Source: Scybalocola_A sp900557175
Lineage (GTDB): Bacteria > Bacillota > Clostridia > Lachnospirales > Lachnospiraceae
DNA: 64,000 nucleotides
Assembly: GCA_937890745.1 (NCBI GenBank)
Contig: CALADH010000096.1
Coordinates: 1 to 64,000, forward strand
Direction of reading: 5' to 3'
Below the pieces are notes generated by a model, which saw nothing but the letters and a program-made list of their open reading frames with translations, searched no databases and was not told the origin of the DNA. A program made the position numbers and the translations under genes. The stretch's first letter is position 1; each line of letters opens with the position of its first letter. Below are positions 17,266 to 25,012 of the stretch, in pieces.

Positions 17266-17294
17266 TAGGCAAACGCCTCCTTATCGTTTATAAT
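17266..17294 (+). promoter_or_regulatory. Candidate promoter of the NUDIX gene, inside a larger hairpin
   Basis: TAGGCA (17266-17271) and TATAAT (17289-17294) are 17 bases apart. The left arm of the following terminator hairpin lies between them, so a transcript starting here would lack that arm. Confidence 0.5.
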
Positions 17295-17345
17295 AAAGAA
17301 GTACCGCCAAAGCGGCGGTATGATGAACGATAAGGAGGCTTTTTT
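17275..17345 (+). terminator. Terminator hairpin that also hides the NUDIX ribosome site
   Basis: A 14-bp perfect outer stem (GCCTCCTTATCGTT, 17275-17288, with its complement at 17326-17339) encloses a second stem (TACCGCC/GGCGGTA, 17302-17320) and is followed by TTTTTT and then the NUDIX ATG. The right arm contains AAGGAGG, the only ribosome site of that gene. Confidence 0.8.
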
Positions 17346-17993
17346 ATGCGACGGGTTTGTAATGTAGAAAAGATGACGGATAATCCGTATTTGAATATGT
17401 ATGCCCTTGATATGTGCGACGAAAGGCAGGAACATTCCACCTATTATCTCGCTTCAAGAAACCGGACGATTGAAGATTTAAAGCTGAGTACAGGCGTAAA
17501 TAAGGCGGATGGCGTCATTATTTATTCTGTTTATAAGGGAGAGCATCCAAAAGCAGCGGCAGATAAGGAGTGCCTTGTGCTTATCCGCCAGTACAGAAGT
17601 ACAATCAACGATTTTATTTATGAGTTCCCTGCAGGACTTGTGGATGCCGGTGAAGATTTTAAGACAGCCGGTGCAAGAGAGCTTAAGGAGGAGACAGGAC
17701 TTGACTTTGAACCTGTGCCTGCATCAGATATGTTTACAAAGCCGTATTTTACGACTATTGGCATGACCGATGAATCGTGCGGCACCGTTTACGGCTATGC
17801 TTACGGAAAACCGTCAAAGGACGGACAGGAAGCCAGTGAGGAAATTGATATCGTGCTTGCCGACAGAGATGAGGTGCGGCGCATTTTAAAGGAAGAAAGA
17901 GTATCAATTATGTGCGCTTATATGCTGATGCATTTTCTTTGTGCCAAAGAAGGCTGTGCGCTTTCATTTTTAGAAGGCGGTGAAGATGATTAG
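17346..17993 (+). CDS. NUDIX hydrolase, ADP-ribose pyrophosphatase-like
   Basis: A 215-residue NUDIX enzyme with a perfect Nudix box: GLVDAGE, seven residues, then REL-KEETGL at about residues 99-120. This binds the metals that cleave nucleoside diphosphate-X substrates. Upstream, RQYRSTINDFIYEFPAG is typical of the ADP-ribose pyrophosphatase (NudF) branch, so ADP-ribose is the best guess. The start codon directly follows a hairpin and T-run, and its AAGGAGG is inside the hairpin arm. Expression should therefore depend on the internal promoter rather than on read-through. It overlaps the rhomboid gene by 8 bases. Confidence 0.88.
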   Translation: MRRVCNVEKMTDNPYLNMYALDMCDERQEHSTYYLASRNRTIEDLKLSTGVNKADGVIIYSVYKGEHPKAAADKECLVLIRQYRSTINDFIYEFPAGLVDAGEDFKTAGARELKEETGLDFEPVPASDMFTKPYFTTIGMTDESCGTVYGYAYGKPSKDGQEASEEIDIVLADRDEVRRILKEERVSIMCAYMLMHFLCAKEGCALSFLEGGEDD

Positions 17994-18603
17994 AGAAAAT
18001 CTTAAGTATGTGTCGCCGGTCAATGCTGCTGTTATTGCGGCTAATGTCATTGTCTTTATTGTGATGGAGATTTTGGGCGATACTGAAAATACACTGTTTA
18101 TGCTTGAACATGGGGCGTCCTTTGCTCCGCTTATTTTTGAGCGACATGAATACTGGCGGCTTGGGACGTGTATGTTCCTGCATTTTGGCGTCAGACATCT
18201 GTTTAATAATATGCTTGTGCTTGCCTTTGTGGGCGACAGGCTTGAAAAAACGGTCGGAAAAGTGCGGTATGCGGTGATTTATTTTGGCGGCGGGCTTTTG
18301 AGCGGTCTTGTTTCGGCAATATTTGATTATTTCGGCGATGATTTTTATGTGTCGGCAGGCGCCAGCGGCGCGGTTTTTGCAGTTGTCGGTGCGCTTGCAT
18401 GGATTATTGTGATTAACCGGGGACAGCTTTATGATATCAGTATGCGGCAGATGGTTCTTTTCATTATTTTTAGTATTTATCTTGGCTTTCAGGGCGGCGG
18501 CGTGGATAATGCGGCCCATGTGGGCGGTTTAGTCAGCGGTTTTATACTGTCCGTGATTTTTTGTACGCGAAAAAGCAGGCAAGGGCGAAAAAACTGCTTT
18601 TAA
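17986..18603 (+). CDS. Rhomboid-family intramembrane serine protease
   Basis: A 205-residue protein with about six membrane segments. The catalytic pair is visible: Ser in GASGAVF (about residue 125) and His in NAAHVGGL near the C-terminus. HFGVRHLFNNML supplies the conserved His and Asn residues of the oxyanion region. It cleaves membrane proteins within the bilayer; the substrate is unknown. ATG 17986 is chosen over GTG 17980 because the GAAGG ribosome site is better spaced. It overlaps the NUDIX stop, so the two are translated together. Confidence 0.9.
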   Translation: MIRENLKYVSPVNAAVIAANVIVFIVMEILGDTENTLFMLEHGASFAPLIFERHEYWRLGTCMFLHFGVRHLFNNMLVLAFVGDRLEKTVGKVRYAVIYFGGGLLSGLVSAIFDYFGDDFYVSAGASGAVFAVVGALAWIIVINRGQLYDISMRQMVLFIIFSIYLGFQGGGVDNAAHVGGLVSGFILSVIFCTRKSRQGRKNCF

Positions 18604-18644
18604 TTGCATCGGGGAACTGTTTTATCAGTGCCGATAAATAGCTA

Positions 18645-18674
18645 GTGACAACCTGTACCGGGGTATGCTATAAT
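18645..18674 (+). promoter_or_regulatory. Promoter of the pyrH-frr-(uppS...) gene run
   Basis: GTGACA (18645-18650), an 18-base spacer, then an extended -10 TGC-TATAAT (TATAAT at 18669-18674). Confidence 0.65.
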
Positions 18675-18744
18675 ATAACACAGATGTTGAGGCAAAAGGT
18701 CTTTTGACCTTAGTATCTTACACATGAATAAAGAGGTGCTTAAA

Positions 18745-19452
18745 GTGGAAGATTTTAAGAGAATATTATTGAAATTAAGCGGCGAAGCGCTGGCCGGCGG
18801 CAAGGGCTTCGGTTTTGATGAGGCAACATGTCTTGATGTTGCCGGACAGGTAAAGCAGCTTGTGGATGCAGGCAAGGAGATTGCTATCGTTATTGGCGGC
18901 GGTAATTTTTGGAGAGGCAGAAACAGCAGCAAGATTATTGAGCGTACAAAGTCAGATACGATCGGTATGCTCGGTACGATTATGAACTGTGTTTATGTAT
19001 CTGAGATATTCAGAACACAGGGCATGAAGACAGAAGTATTTACACCGTTTACAGTCGGTGCATTTACGACGCTGTTTTCAAAGGATGAGGCTGTTGAAGC
19101 ACTTTCAGAAGGAAAGGTTGTTTTCTTTGCCGGCGGCACAGGTCATCCTTATTTTTCAACAGATACAGGCACAACACTGCGTGCCATTGAGATTGAAGCG
19201 GATGCGATTATGCTTGCAAAGGCCATCGACGGTGTTTATGACAGCGATCCGAAAGTGAACCCGGATGCTAAAAAGTATGACAGAATCAGCATTGACGAAG
19301 TGTTAAATGAAAAGCTTCAGGTTGTCGATCTGACAGCGACAATCATGTGCTATGAGAACCGTATGCCGATGCTTGTTTTCGGCTTAAACGGTGAGAACAG
19401 CATTGTGAAAGCTTTAAGCGAGGATTTTGACGGCACTTATGTTTATGCATAA
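18745..19452 (+). CDS. pyrH: UMP kinase
   Basis: Phosphorylates UMP to UDP. It is a bacterial hexameric kinase of the amino-acid-kinase fold. Motifs are RILLKLSGEALAGG at the N-terminus, VIGGGNFWRG, FFAGGTGHPYFSTDT and DGVYDSDPK. GTG 18745 is preferred because GAGGTG sits 8 bases before it and the product is then the usual 235 residues; the in-frame ATG at 18724 has no ribosome site. It is followed by frr, the standard order in Firmicutes. Confidence 0.95.
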   Translation: MEDFKRILLKLSGEALAGGKGFGFDEATCLDVAGQVKQLVDAGKEIAIVIGGGNFWRGRNSSKIIERTKSDTIGMLGTIMNCVYVSEIFRTQGMKTEVFTPFTVGAFTTLFSKDEAVEALSEGKVVFFAGGTGHPYFSTDTGTTLRAIEIEADAIMLAKAIDGVYDSDPKVNPDAKKYDRISIDEVLNEKLQVVDLTATIMCYENRMPMLVFGLNGENSIVKALSEDFDGTYVYA

Positions 19453-19520
19453 TCAAGCCGGTTATAAAGCGGCGAAAGCTGTTTATGATATGTGACGAAA
19501 TAACAGGAGGAATTGAAACA

Positions 19521-20075
19521 ATGGATGAAAGAGTAAAAGTGTATGAAGGGAAGATGACAAAATCGGTGGAAAGCCTTGAGAGAGAGTATGCTTCAATCCG
19601 TGCAGGCCGTGCAAATCCGCATGTACTTGATAAGATTACAGTAGATTATTACGGCACACCGACACCGATTCAGCAGGTAGGTAATATTTCTGTGCCGGAG
19701 GCGCGCATGATTTTAATCCAGCCATGGGAATCAAAGCTGATCAAGGAAATTGAAAAAGCGATTATGATGTCTGATTTGGGTATCACACCTTCAAATGACG
19801 GCCGTGCTATCCGTCTTGTGTTCCCTGAGCTTACAGAGGACAGACGTAAAGAGCTTGTAAAAGATGTAAAGAAAAAAGGCGAGGCAGCAAAGGTTGCTAT
19901 CAGAAATATCCGCCGCGATGCCAATGACGCTTTTAAAAAGCAGAATAAGGCAAAAGAAATTACAGATGATGATTTCGAGAGCATTGAGGCTGATGTTCAG
20001 AAAATTACAGATAAGTATATTGCCGAGATTGATAAAGCTGTAGACGTAAAGAGCAAAGAGCTGCTGACGGTCTGA
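19521..20075 (+). CDS. frr: Ribosome recycling factor
   Basis: Splits post-termination ribosomes with EF-G. The 184-residue protein starts MDERVKVYEGKM and contains LEREYASIRAGRANPHVLDKI compressed around the RAGRA motif, plus the PLTEDRR-type segment seen here as PELTEDRRKELV. ATG 19521 is used because AGGAGG lies 10 bases upstream; the in-frame ATG at 19485 lacks a site. A hairpin follows the gene. Confidence 0.96.
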   Translation: MDERVKVYEGKMTKSVESLEREYASIRAGRANPHVLDKITVDYYGTPTPIQQVGNISVPEARMILIQPWESKLIKEIEKAIMMSDLGITPSNDGRAIRLVFPELTEDRRKELVKDVKKKGEAAKVAIRNIRRDANDAFKKQNKAKEITDDDFESIEADVQKITDKYIAEIDKAVDVKSKELLTV

Positions 20076-20107
20076 TTGGCATACCGGCTCTGATCGACGA
20101 TGCAAAG

Positions 20108-20132
20108 GGGGCTGTCATATTGACAGCCCCTT
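20108..20132 (+). terminator. Hairpin after frr, weak T-tail
   Basis: A perfect 10-bp stem (GGGGCTGTCA/TGACAGCCCC) with a 3-base loop is followed only by TTCATTGT. It may attenuate rather than fully stop transcription into uppS. Confidence 0.55.
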
Positions 20133-20198
20133 CATTGTGACATGGAAAGTGTTTTACAGCGCTGTGTCACAAAAAACATACTAAAGGGGAAACTTATC

Positions 20199-20924
20199 AT
20201 GCAAAGAGAAATTGATGGAGAAATGCTCAACATTCCGCAGCATGTGGCGATTATTTTGGACGGCAACGGCCGCTGGGCAAAAAAGAGGCTTATGCCGCGC
20301 AATTACGGCCATGCACAGGGCAGTAAGAATGTAGAAAAGATGTGCGAGATTGCATGGAATCTGGGAATTAAATATTTTACAGTTTATGCCTTTTCAACGG
20401 AAAACTGGAAGCGTCCGCAAAATGAAGTGGATGCGCTGATGAAGCTTTTGAGAAATTATCTTAAGGACTGTATTAAGCGGACGACAAAAAATAATATGCG
20501 CGTCCGTGTGATTGGTGAAAAGCACGGTCTGTCGGATGATATCCGCGAGGCTATTGAGGAGCTTGAGGCTGTATCCGCGAAAAATACAGGGCTTAATTTT
20601 ACGATTGCTCTAAATTACGGCAGCAGAGATGAGATGGTTCGGGCTGCACGAAAAATGGCTGAAGATATAAAGCGCGGCAAGCTTTTGCCGGAAGCTGTCG
20701 ATGAGGCGTGCTTTAACAGCTATCTTGACACATGGGAAGTCCCGGATCCGGATTTATTAATCCGCACAAGCGGCGAACAGCGGCTTTCTAATTTTATGCT
20801 CTGGCAGCTTGCGTATACAGAGTTTTATTTTACGGATACGCTGTGGCCGGATTTTGACAGGAAGGCGCTTGTGGAAGCAATCCGCCAGTACAACAGCCGG
20901 GACAGAAGATTCGGCGGTGTATAA
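20199..20924 (+). CDS. uppS: Isoprenyl transferase (undecaprenyl diphosphate synthase)
   Basis: Condenses isopentenyl units into the C55 carrier for cell-wall synthesis. The cis-prenyltransferase signature ILDGNGRWAKKR with its catalytic Asp lies near the N-terminus. TVYAFSTENWKRP follows, and the C-terminal part has DPDLLIRTSGEQRLSNFMLW and the ELYFTD-type motif as EFYFTDTLWPDF. ATG 20199 has AAAGGGGA upstream and yields 241 residues, the usual length. It stands directly before cdsA, as in most Firmicutes. Confidence 0.96.
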   Translation: MQREIDGEMLNIPQHVAIILDGNGRWAKKRLMPRNYGHAQGSKNVEKMCEIAWNLGIKYFTVYAFSTENWKRPQNEVDALMKLLRNYLKDCIKRTTKNNMRVRVIGEKHGLSDDIREAIEELEAVSAKNTGLNFTIALNYGSRDEMVRAARKMAEDIKRGKLLPEAVDEACFNSYLDTWEVPDPDLLIRTSGEQRLSNFMLWQLAYTEFYFTDTLWPDFDRKALVEAIRQYNSRDRRFGGV

Positions 20925-20936
20925 GGAGGAACGGTT

Positions 20937-21743
20937 ATGTTTTGGACAAGATTAGCCAGCGGCATTGTACTTGTCGCTTTAATCGCTGCGGCAATTTTTG
21001 CCGGAAGCCCTGTCATGTTTTTACTTGCGGCATTTTTATCCTTTGCGGGCATTTATGAAGTTTATAAGGCAAGGGGGCTTCACAGAGGCGCTTTGGCTGT
21101 TGCCGGTTTTGTGTCAACGACGATTTATATTATCTGTGCGTGGAAGGATTATGAAAACTGGGCGCTGATTGGTATCAGTGCCGGATTTCTTCTGACGATG
21201 TGCGTTTATGTTTTTTCCTTTCCGACATTTAAGGCGGCGGATGCGGCCTATGCTGTTTTCGGCTTTATTTATGTCCCGGTGCTGATGATGTGCATGTATA
21301 AGGTGCGGACAATGCCGGAGGGAATTTATCTTGTGCCGCTGATTTTTATAAGCGCATGGGGCAATGACACGCTGGCATATTGTGTCGGCAAGCTTTTCGG
21401 ACGCCATAAGATGGCGCCGGTGTTAAGTCCGAAAAAAAGTGTGGAGGGCTTTATCGGCGGTATTTTAGGCGCGGCAGCGCTTGGCGCGCTTTACGGTCTG
21501 TTTTATAATACAAAGGCGCCGGCCGGATATTCAGTGAATTATGTTCCTGTTTTTGCAATTATATGTGGTCTTGCCGGAGCAATTTCTGTTGTCGGGGATT
21601 TGACGGCGTCGGCTATTAAAAGAGATTACGGTATTAAGGATTACAGTCATCTGATTCCGGGGCATGGCGGCATTATGGACAGATTCGACAGTATTTTATT
21701 TACAGCGCCGGTTGTGTATCTGCTGGCGCAGACGATTCTTTAG
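20937..21743 (+). CDS. cdsA: Phosphatidate cytidylyltransferase
   Basis: Makes CDP-diacylglycerol from phosphatidate and CTP for phospholipid synthesis. It is a 268-residue membrane protein with about eight hydrophobic segments. The C-terminal CdsA signature is complete: SAIKRDYGIKDYSHLIPG followed by HGGIMDRFD. AAGGAGG lies just before the ATG. The partial pgsA at the right end of the window uses its product. Confidence 0.95.
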   Translation: MFWTRLASGIVLVALIAAAIFAGSPVMFLLAAFLSFAGIYEVYKARGLHRGALAVAGFVSTTIYIICAWKDYENWALIGISAGFLLTMCVYVFSFPTFKAADAAYAVFGFIYVPVLMMCMYKVRTMPEGIYLVPLIFISAWGNDTLAYCVGKLFGRHKMAPVLSPKKSVEGFIGGILGAAALGALYGLFYNTKAPAGYSVNYVPVFAIICGLAGAISVVGDLTASAIKRDYGIKDYSHLIPGHGGIMDRFDSILFTAPVVYLLAQTIL

Positions 21744-21755
21744 GAGTGAGGATTT

Positions 21756-22898
21756 TTGAAAACAGTAAGTATATTGGGCTCGACAGGCTCGATTGGCACA
21801 CAGACATTGGACGTTGTTAAAAATAATGATGATCTTTGTGTGGCAGCTCTTGCTGCCGGAAGCAATATTAAGCTTTTAGAGGCTCAGATCAGAGCATTCA
21901 GACCGCGCCTTGCGGCAGTGTGGAATGAGAAAAAGGCATGTGAGCTTCGGGAAAATATAAAGGATTTGGATGTGCGTGTCGTTTCGGGGATGGACGGTCT
22001 TATAGAGGCGGCGACAATTGAGACGGCGGACATTGTGCTGACAGCGGTTGTCGGTATGATTGGCATACAGCCGACCATTGCGGCCATTAAAGCAGGCAAG
22101 GATATTGCACTTGCCAATAAAGAAACACTTGTATGTGCCGGACATATCATTATGCCGCTTGCAAAGGAATATAATGTGAATATACTTCCGGTTGACAGCG
22201 AGCATTCTGCAATTTTTCAGTCATTAAACGGCGAACGGCAAAATCATATACGCCGGATTTTGCTGACAGCTTCCGGCGGGCCGTTCAGAGGTAAAAAAAC
22301 AGAGGATTTAAAAAATATCCGCGTTGAGGACGCGCTAAAGCATCCGAACTGGGTGATGGGACAAAAGATTACGATTGATTCAGCGACTTTAGTTAATAAA
22401 GGGCTTGAAGTCATTGAGGCAAAGTGGCTTTTCGGTACGGATCTGGATAAAATACAGGTTGTTGTTCATCCTCAGAGCGTCATTCACTCGGCGGTAGAAT
22501 TTGAAGATAAGGGGATTATCGCCCAGCTTGGTACGCCGGATATGCGTCTGCCGATCCAGTATGCACTTTTTTATCCGCAGCGCCGGCCTTTGAATTCAGA
22601 GCCGCTTGATTTATTTAAGCTTTCCCAAATGACTTTTGAGGCGCCGGATACAAAGACATTCCGTGGACTTTTGCTTGCTTATAAGGCAGCGCGCGTGGGC
22701 GGCCTTATGCCGACGGTCTTTAATGCAGCCAATGAGCGGGCTGTGGCGAAGTTCCTTGGAAGAAAGATTGGTTTTTTAGATATTTATGATATTATAGAGG
22801 CTGCCATGGATGACTGCTGTCAAAAGGAAAATCCGTCGGTGGACGATATTCTTTCGGCGGAGGCGGCAGCCTACGATTTAATTGAAAGCAGGTGGTAA
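21756..22898 (+). CDS. dxr: 1-deoxy-D-xylulose 5-phosphate reductoisomerase
   Basis: Converts DOXP to MEP with NADPH, a step of the non-mevalonate isoprenoid pathway. The product begins KTVSILGSTGSIGTQTLD, the NADPH-binding loop. It has ALANKETLVCAG, the metal-site region PVDSEHSAIFQSL and the flexible loop around HPNWVMGQKITIDSA. The start codon is TTG, supported by AGGAGTGAGG upstream and by the immediate N-terminal match. At 380 residues it is normal length. Together with ispG it shows the organism uses the MEP pathway, which also feeds uppS. Confidence 0.95.
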   Translation: MKTVSILGSTGSIGTQTLDVVKNNDDLCVAALAAGSNIKLLEAQIRAFRPRLAAVWNEKKACELRENIKDLDVRVVSGMDGLIEAATIETADIVLTAVVGMIGIQPTIAAIKAGKDIALANKETLVCAGHIIMPLAKEYNVNILPVDSEHSAIFQSLNGERQNHIRRILLTASGGPFRGKKTEDLKNIRVEDALKHPNWVMGQKITIDSATLVNKGLEVIEAKWLFGTDLDKIQVVVHPQSVIHSAVEFEDKGIIAQLGTPDMRLPIQYALFYPQRRPLNSEPLDLFKLSQMTFEAPDTKTFRGLLLAYKAARVGGLMPTVFNAANERAVAKFLGRKIGFLDIYDIIEAAMDDCCQKENPSVDDILSAEAAAYDLIESRW

Positions 22899-22899
22899 A

Positions 22900-23922
22900 T
22901 TGGGCATTATCATTGCAATACTCATATTTGGTATCATTGTGATATTTCATGAATTCGGACATTTTATACTGGCAAAGAAAAATGGTATCCGTGTCAATGA
23001 ATTTGCAGTGGGAATGGGGCCAAAGTTGTTTGGTATTAAAAAAGGTGAGACAGAGTATGCGTTAAGGCTTCTGCCGCTTGGCGGCGCCTGTGTCATGGCC
23101 GGTGAGGATGAGGAGGCAACCGATGACGGCTGCTTTAATTCAAAGTCGGTGTGGGCCAGAATGTCTGTAATTTTGGCAGGACCTGTGTTTAACTTTGTTC
23201 TTGCATTTGTGTTTGCAATTATTATTCTCGGCTTTTCCGGGATTACACCGAGCGAGGTCGGCGGCTTTGCCCCGAATTCTCCGGCGCAGGCGGCGGGACT
23301 TCAAGAGGGCGATATTATTAAAGAAATCGGCGGCGAGCGGGTGCATATGTTCAGCGAAGTGAAGATGCATATGGTGCTTGATCCGCAGGCATCCTATGAG
23401 GTTGTGTACGAGCGTGACGGACAGACGTATGAGACTGTCATTGAAACGGTTCAGGGTGAGGACGGCTATCCGATGATCGGTGTGACGGCCTATGCGCGGA
23501 AAGCCAATTTTGCAGAGATGTTCCAGTATGGCTATTATGAAGTTAAGTATAATATTGAGCTTGTTATTAAGAGTCTCGGAATGCTTTTTTCAGGACAGCT
23601 GACAAAGGATGATGTGGCCGGGCCTGTGGGTATGACGCAGATGATTGATGAAAACTATAATATGGCAAAAAATTACGGCGTATCGTCGGTCATTTTGACA
23701 ATGATGAATCTTGTTGTCATTTTAAGCGCCAACTTAGGCGTCATGAATCTTTTGCCGATTCCGGCGCTGGACGGCGGACGTTTTCTTTTCCTTATTATAG
23801 AGGCTGTCCGGGGAAAGCCTGTGGACAGAAACAAAGAAGGTTTTGTTAATTTTATCGGCTTTGCGCTTTTAATGGTACTCATGGTATTTATTTTATTTAA
23901 TGATATTGCGAGACTTTTTTAA
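22900..23922 (+). CDS. rseP: RIP (site-2) metalloprotease, RseP/RasP-like
   Basis: A 340-residue membrane zinc protease that cleaves anti-sigma factors or signal-peptide remnants within the membrane. The zinc site HEFGH lies in the first membrane segment, a PDZ domain covers about residues 115-190 (SPAQAAGLQEGDIIKEIGG), and the second catalytic motif NLLPIPALDGGRF is near the C-terminus. The start is most likely TTG 22900, one base after the dxr stop, with AGGTGG upstream and the family-typical GIIIAILIFG beginning. An in-frame TTG at 22882 inside dxr is the alternative. Confidence 0.93.
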   Translation: MGIIIAILIFGIIVIFHEFGHFILAKKNGIRVNEFAVGMGPKLFGIKKGETEYALRLLPLGGACVMAGEDEEATDDGCFNSKSVWARMSVILAGPVFNFVLAFVFAIIILGFSGITPSEVGGFAPNSPAQAAGLQEGDIIKEIGGERVHMFSEVKMHMVLDPQASYEVVYERDGQTYETVIETVQGEDGYPMIGVTAYARKANFAEMFQYGYYEVKYNIELVIKSLGMLFSGQLTKDDVAGPVGMTQMIDENYNMAKNYGVSSVILTMMNLVVILSANLGVMNLLPIPALDGGRFLFLIIEAVRGKPVDRNKEGFVNFIGFALLMVLMVFILFNDIARLF

Positions 23923-23950
23923 TTCGCAATCATATATGGAGGAATGATTT

Positions 23951-25009
23951 ATGTTGAGAGAAGATACAAAGGTCATTCACATCGGCGATGTGGCTATCGG
24001 AGGAAATCATCCGGTAGCCATTCAGTCTATGTGCAATACGAAAACAGAAGATGTAAAGTCAACGGTTGAGCAGATATTGCGGCTTGAGGCGGCAGGCTGT
24101 GAGATTATCCGTGTTGCCGTGCCGACAATGGAGGCTGCCGCGGCGGTGAAAGAAATTAAGAAGCAGATACATATTCCGCTTGTCGGCGATATCCATTTTG
24201 ATTACCGCCTTGCCATTGCCGCAGTCAAAAACGGCATTGATAAGATTCGTATTAATCCGGGCAATATCGGCGGTGCCGACAGAGTGAAGGCTGTTGTCGA
24301 TGAATGTAAGATGCGAAATATTCCGATCCGCGTCGGCGTCAACAGCGGTTCTTTAGAAAAGCCGCTCATAGAAAAATACGGCCGCGTGACGGCGGAGGGC
24401 ATTGTGGAGAGCGCTCTCGACAAAGTGAAAATGATTGAAGATCTGGATTATGATAATATTGTCATTAGTATTAAGTCATCGGATGTGCTTATGTGTGTGA
24501 AAGCACATGAGCTTATTGCAAAACAGACGCGCTATCCGCTGCATGTCGGTATTACGGAGGCGGGAACGCTACTTTCAGGGAATATTAAGTCATCCGTCGG
24601 GCTTGGCATCATTCTTCATGAGGGTATCGGCAATACAATCCGTGTGTCTTTAACAGGCGATCCGGTGGAGGAAATTAAGTCGGCGAAGCTTATTTTGAAA
24701 ACACTTGGGCTTAGAAAGGGCGGCATTGAGGTTGTGTCCTGTCCGACCTGCGGCAGAACGAAAATTGATTTAATCGGTCTTGCAAATCAGGTTGAAAATA
24801 TGGTTCAGGATATTGATCTGGATATTAAGGTTGCTGTCATGGGCTGCGTCGTCAACGGACCGGGCGAGGCGAGAGAGGCAGATATCGGCATTGCCGGCGG
24901 CATCGGCGAAGGACTTTTGATTAAGCATGGTGAAGTTGTGAAAAAAGTGCCGGAAGCGATGCTTTTAGAAACTTTAAGACAAGAACTTTTAAACTGGAAG
25001 CGGGATTAA
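23951..25009 (+). CDS. ispG: (E)-4-hydroxy-3-methylbut-2-enyl-diphosphate synthase
   Basis: The Fe-S enzyme for the penultimate step of the MEP isoprenoid pathway. The TIM-barrel part includes VAIQSMCNTKTED and PLVGDIHFDYRLA. The 4Fe-4S ligands are in SCPTCGRTKIDL and VMGCVVNGPGEA. It is 352 residues long, the standard short bacterial form. TGGAGGAAT precedes the ATG. The stop is followed within 4 bases by polC. Confidence 0.96.
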   Translation: MLREDTKVIHIGDVAIGGNHPVAIQSMCNTKTEDVKSTVEQILRLEAAGCEIIRVAVPTMEAAAAVKEIKKQIHIPLVGDIHFDYRLAIAAVKNGIDKIRINPGNIGGADRVKAVVDECKMRNIPIRVGVNSGSLEKPLIEKYGRVTAEGIVESALDKVKMIEDLDYDNIVISIKSSDVLMCVKAHELIAKQTRYPLHVGITEAGTLLSGNIKSSVGLGIILHEGIGNTIRVSLTGDPVEEIKSAKLILKTLGLRKGGIEVVSCPTCGRTKIDLIGLANQVENMVQDIDLDIKVAVMGCVVNGPGEAREADIGIAGGIGEGLLIKHGEVVKKVPEAMLLETLRQELLNWKRD

Positions 25010-25012
25010 GTG

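Noticed and set aside
17908..18519. 203-residue minus-strand frame across NUDIX and rhomboid
   Set aside because: It lies antisense to two well-supported genes and its His/Lys/Asn-rich product resembles no family.
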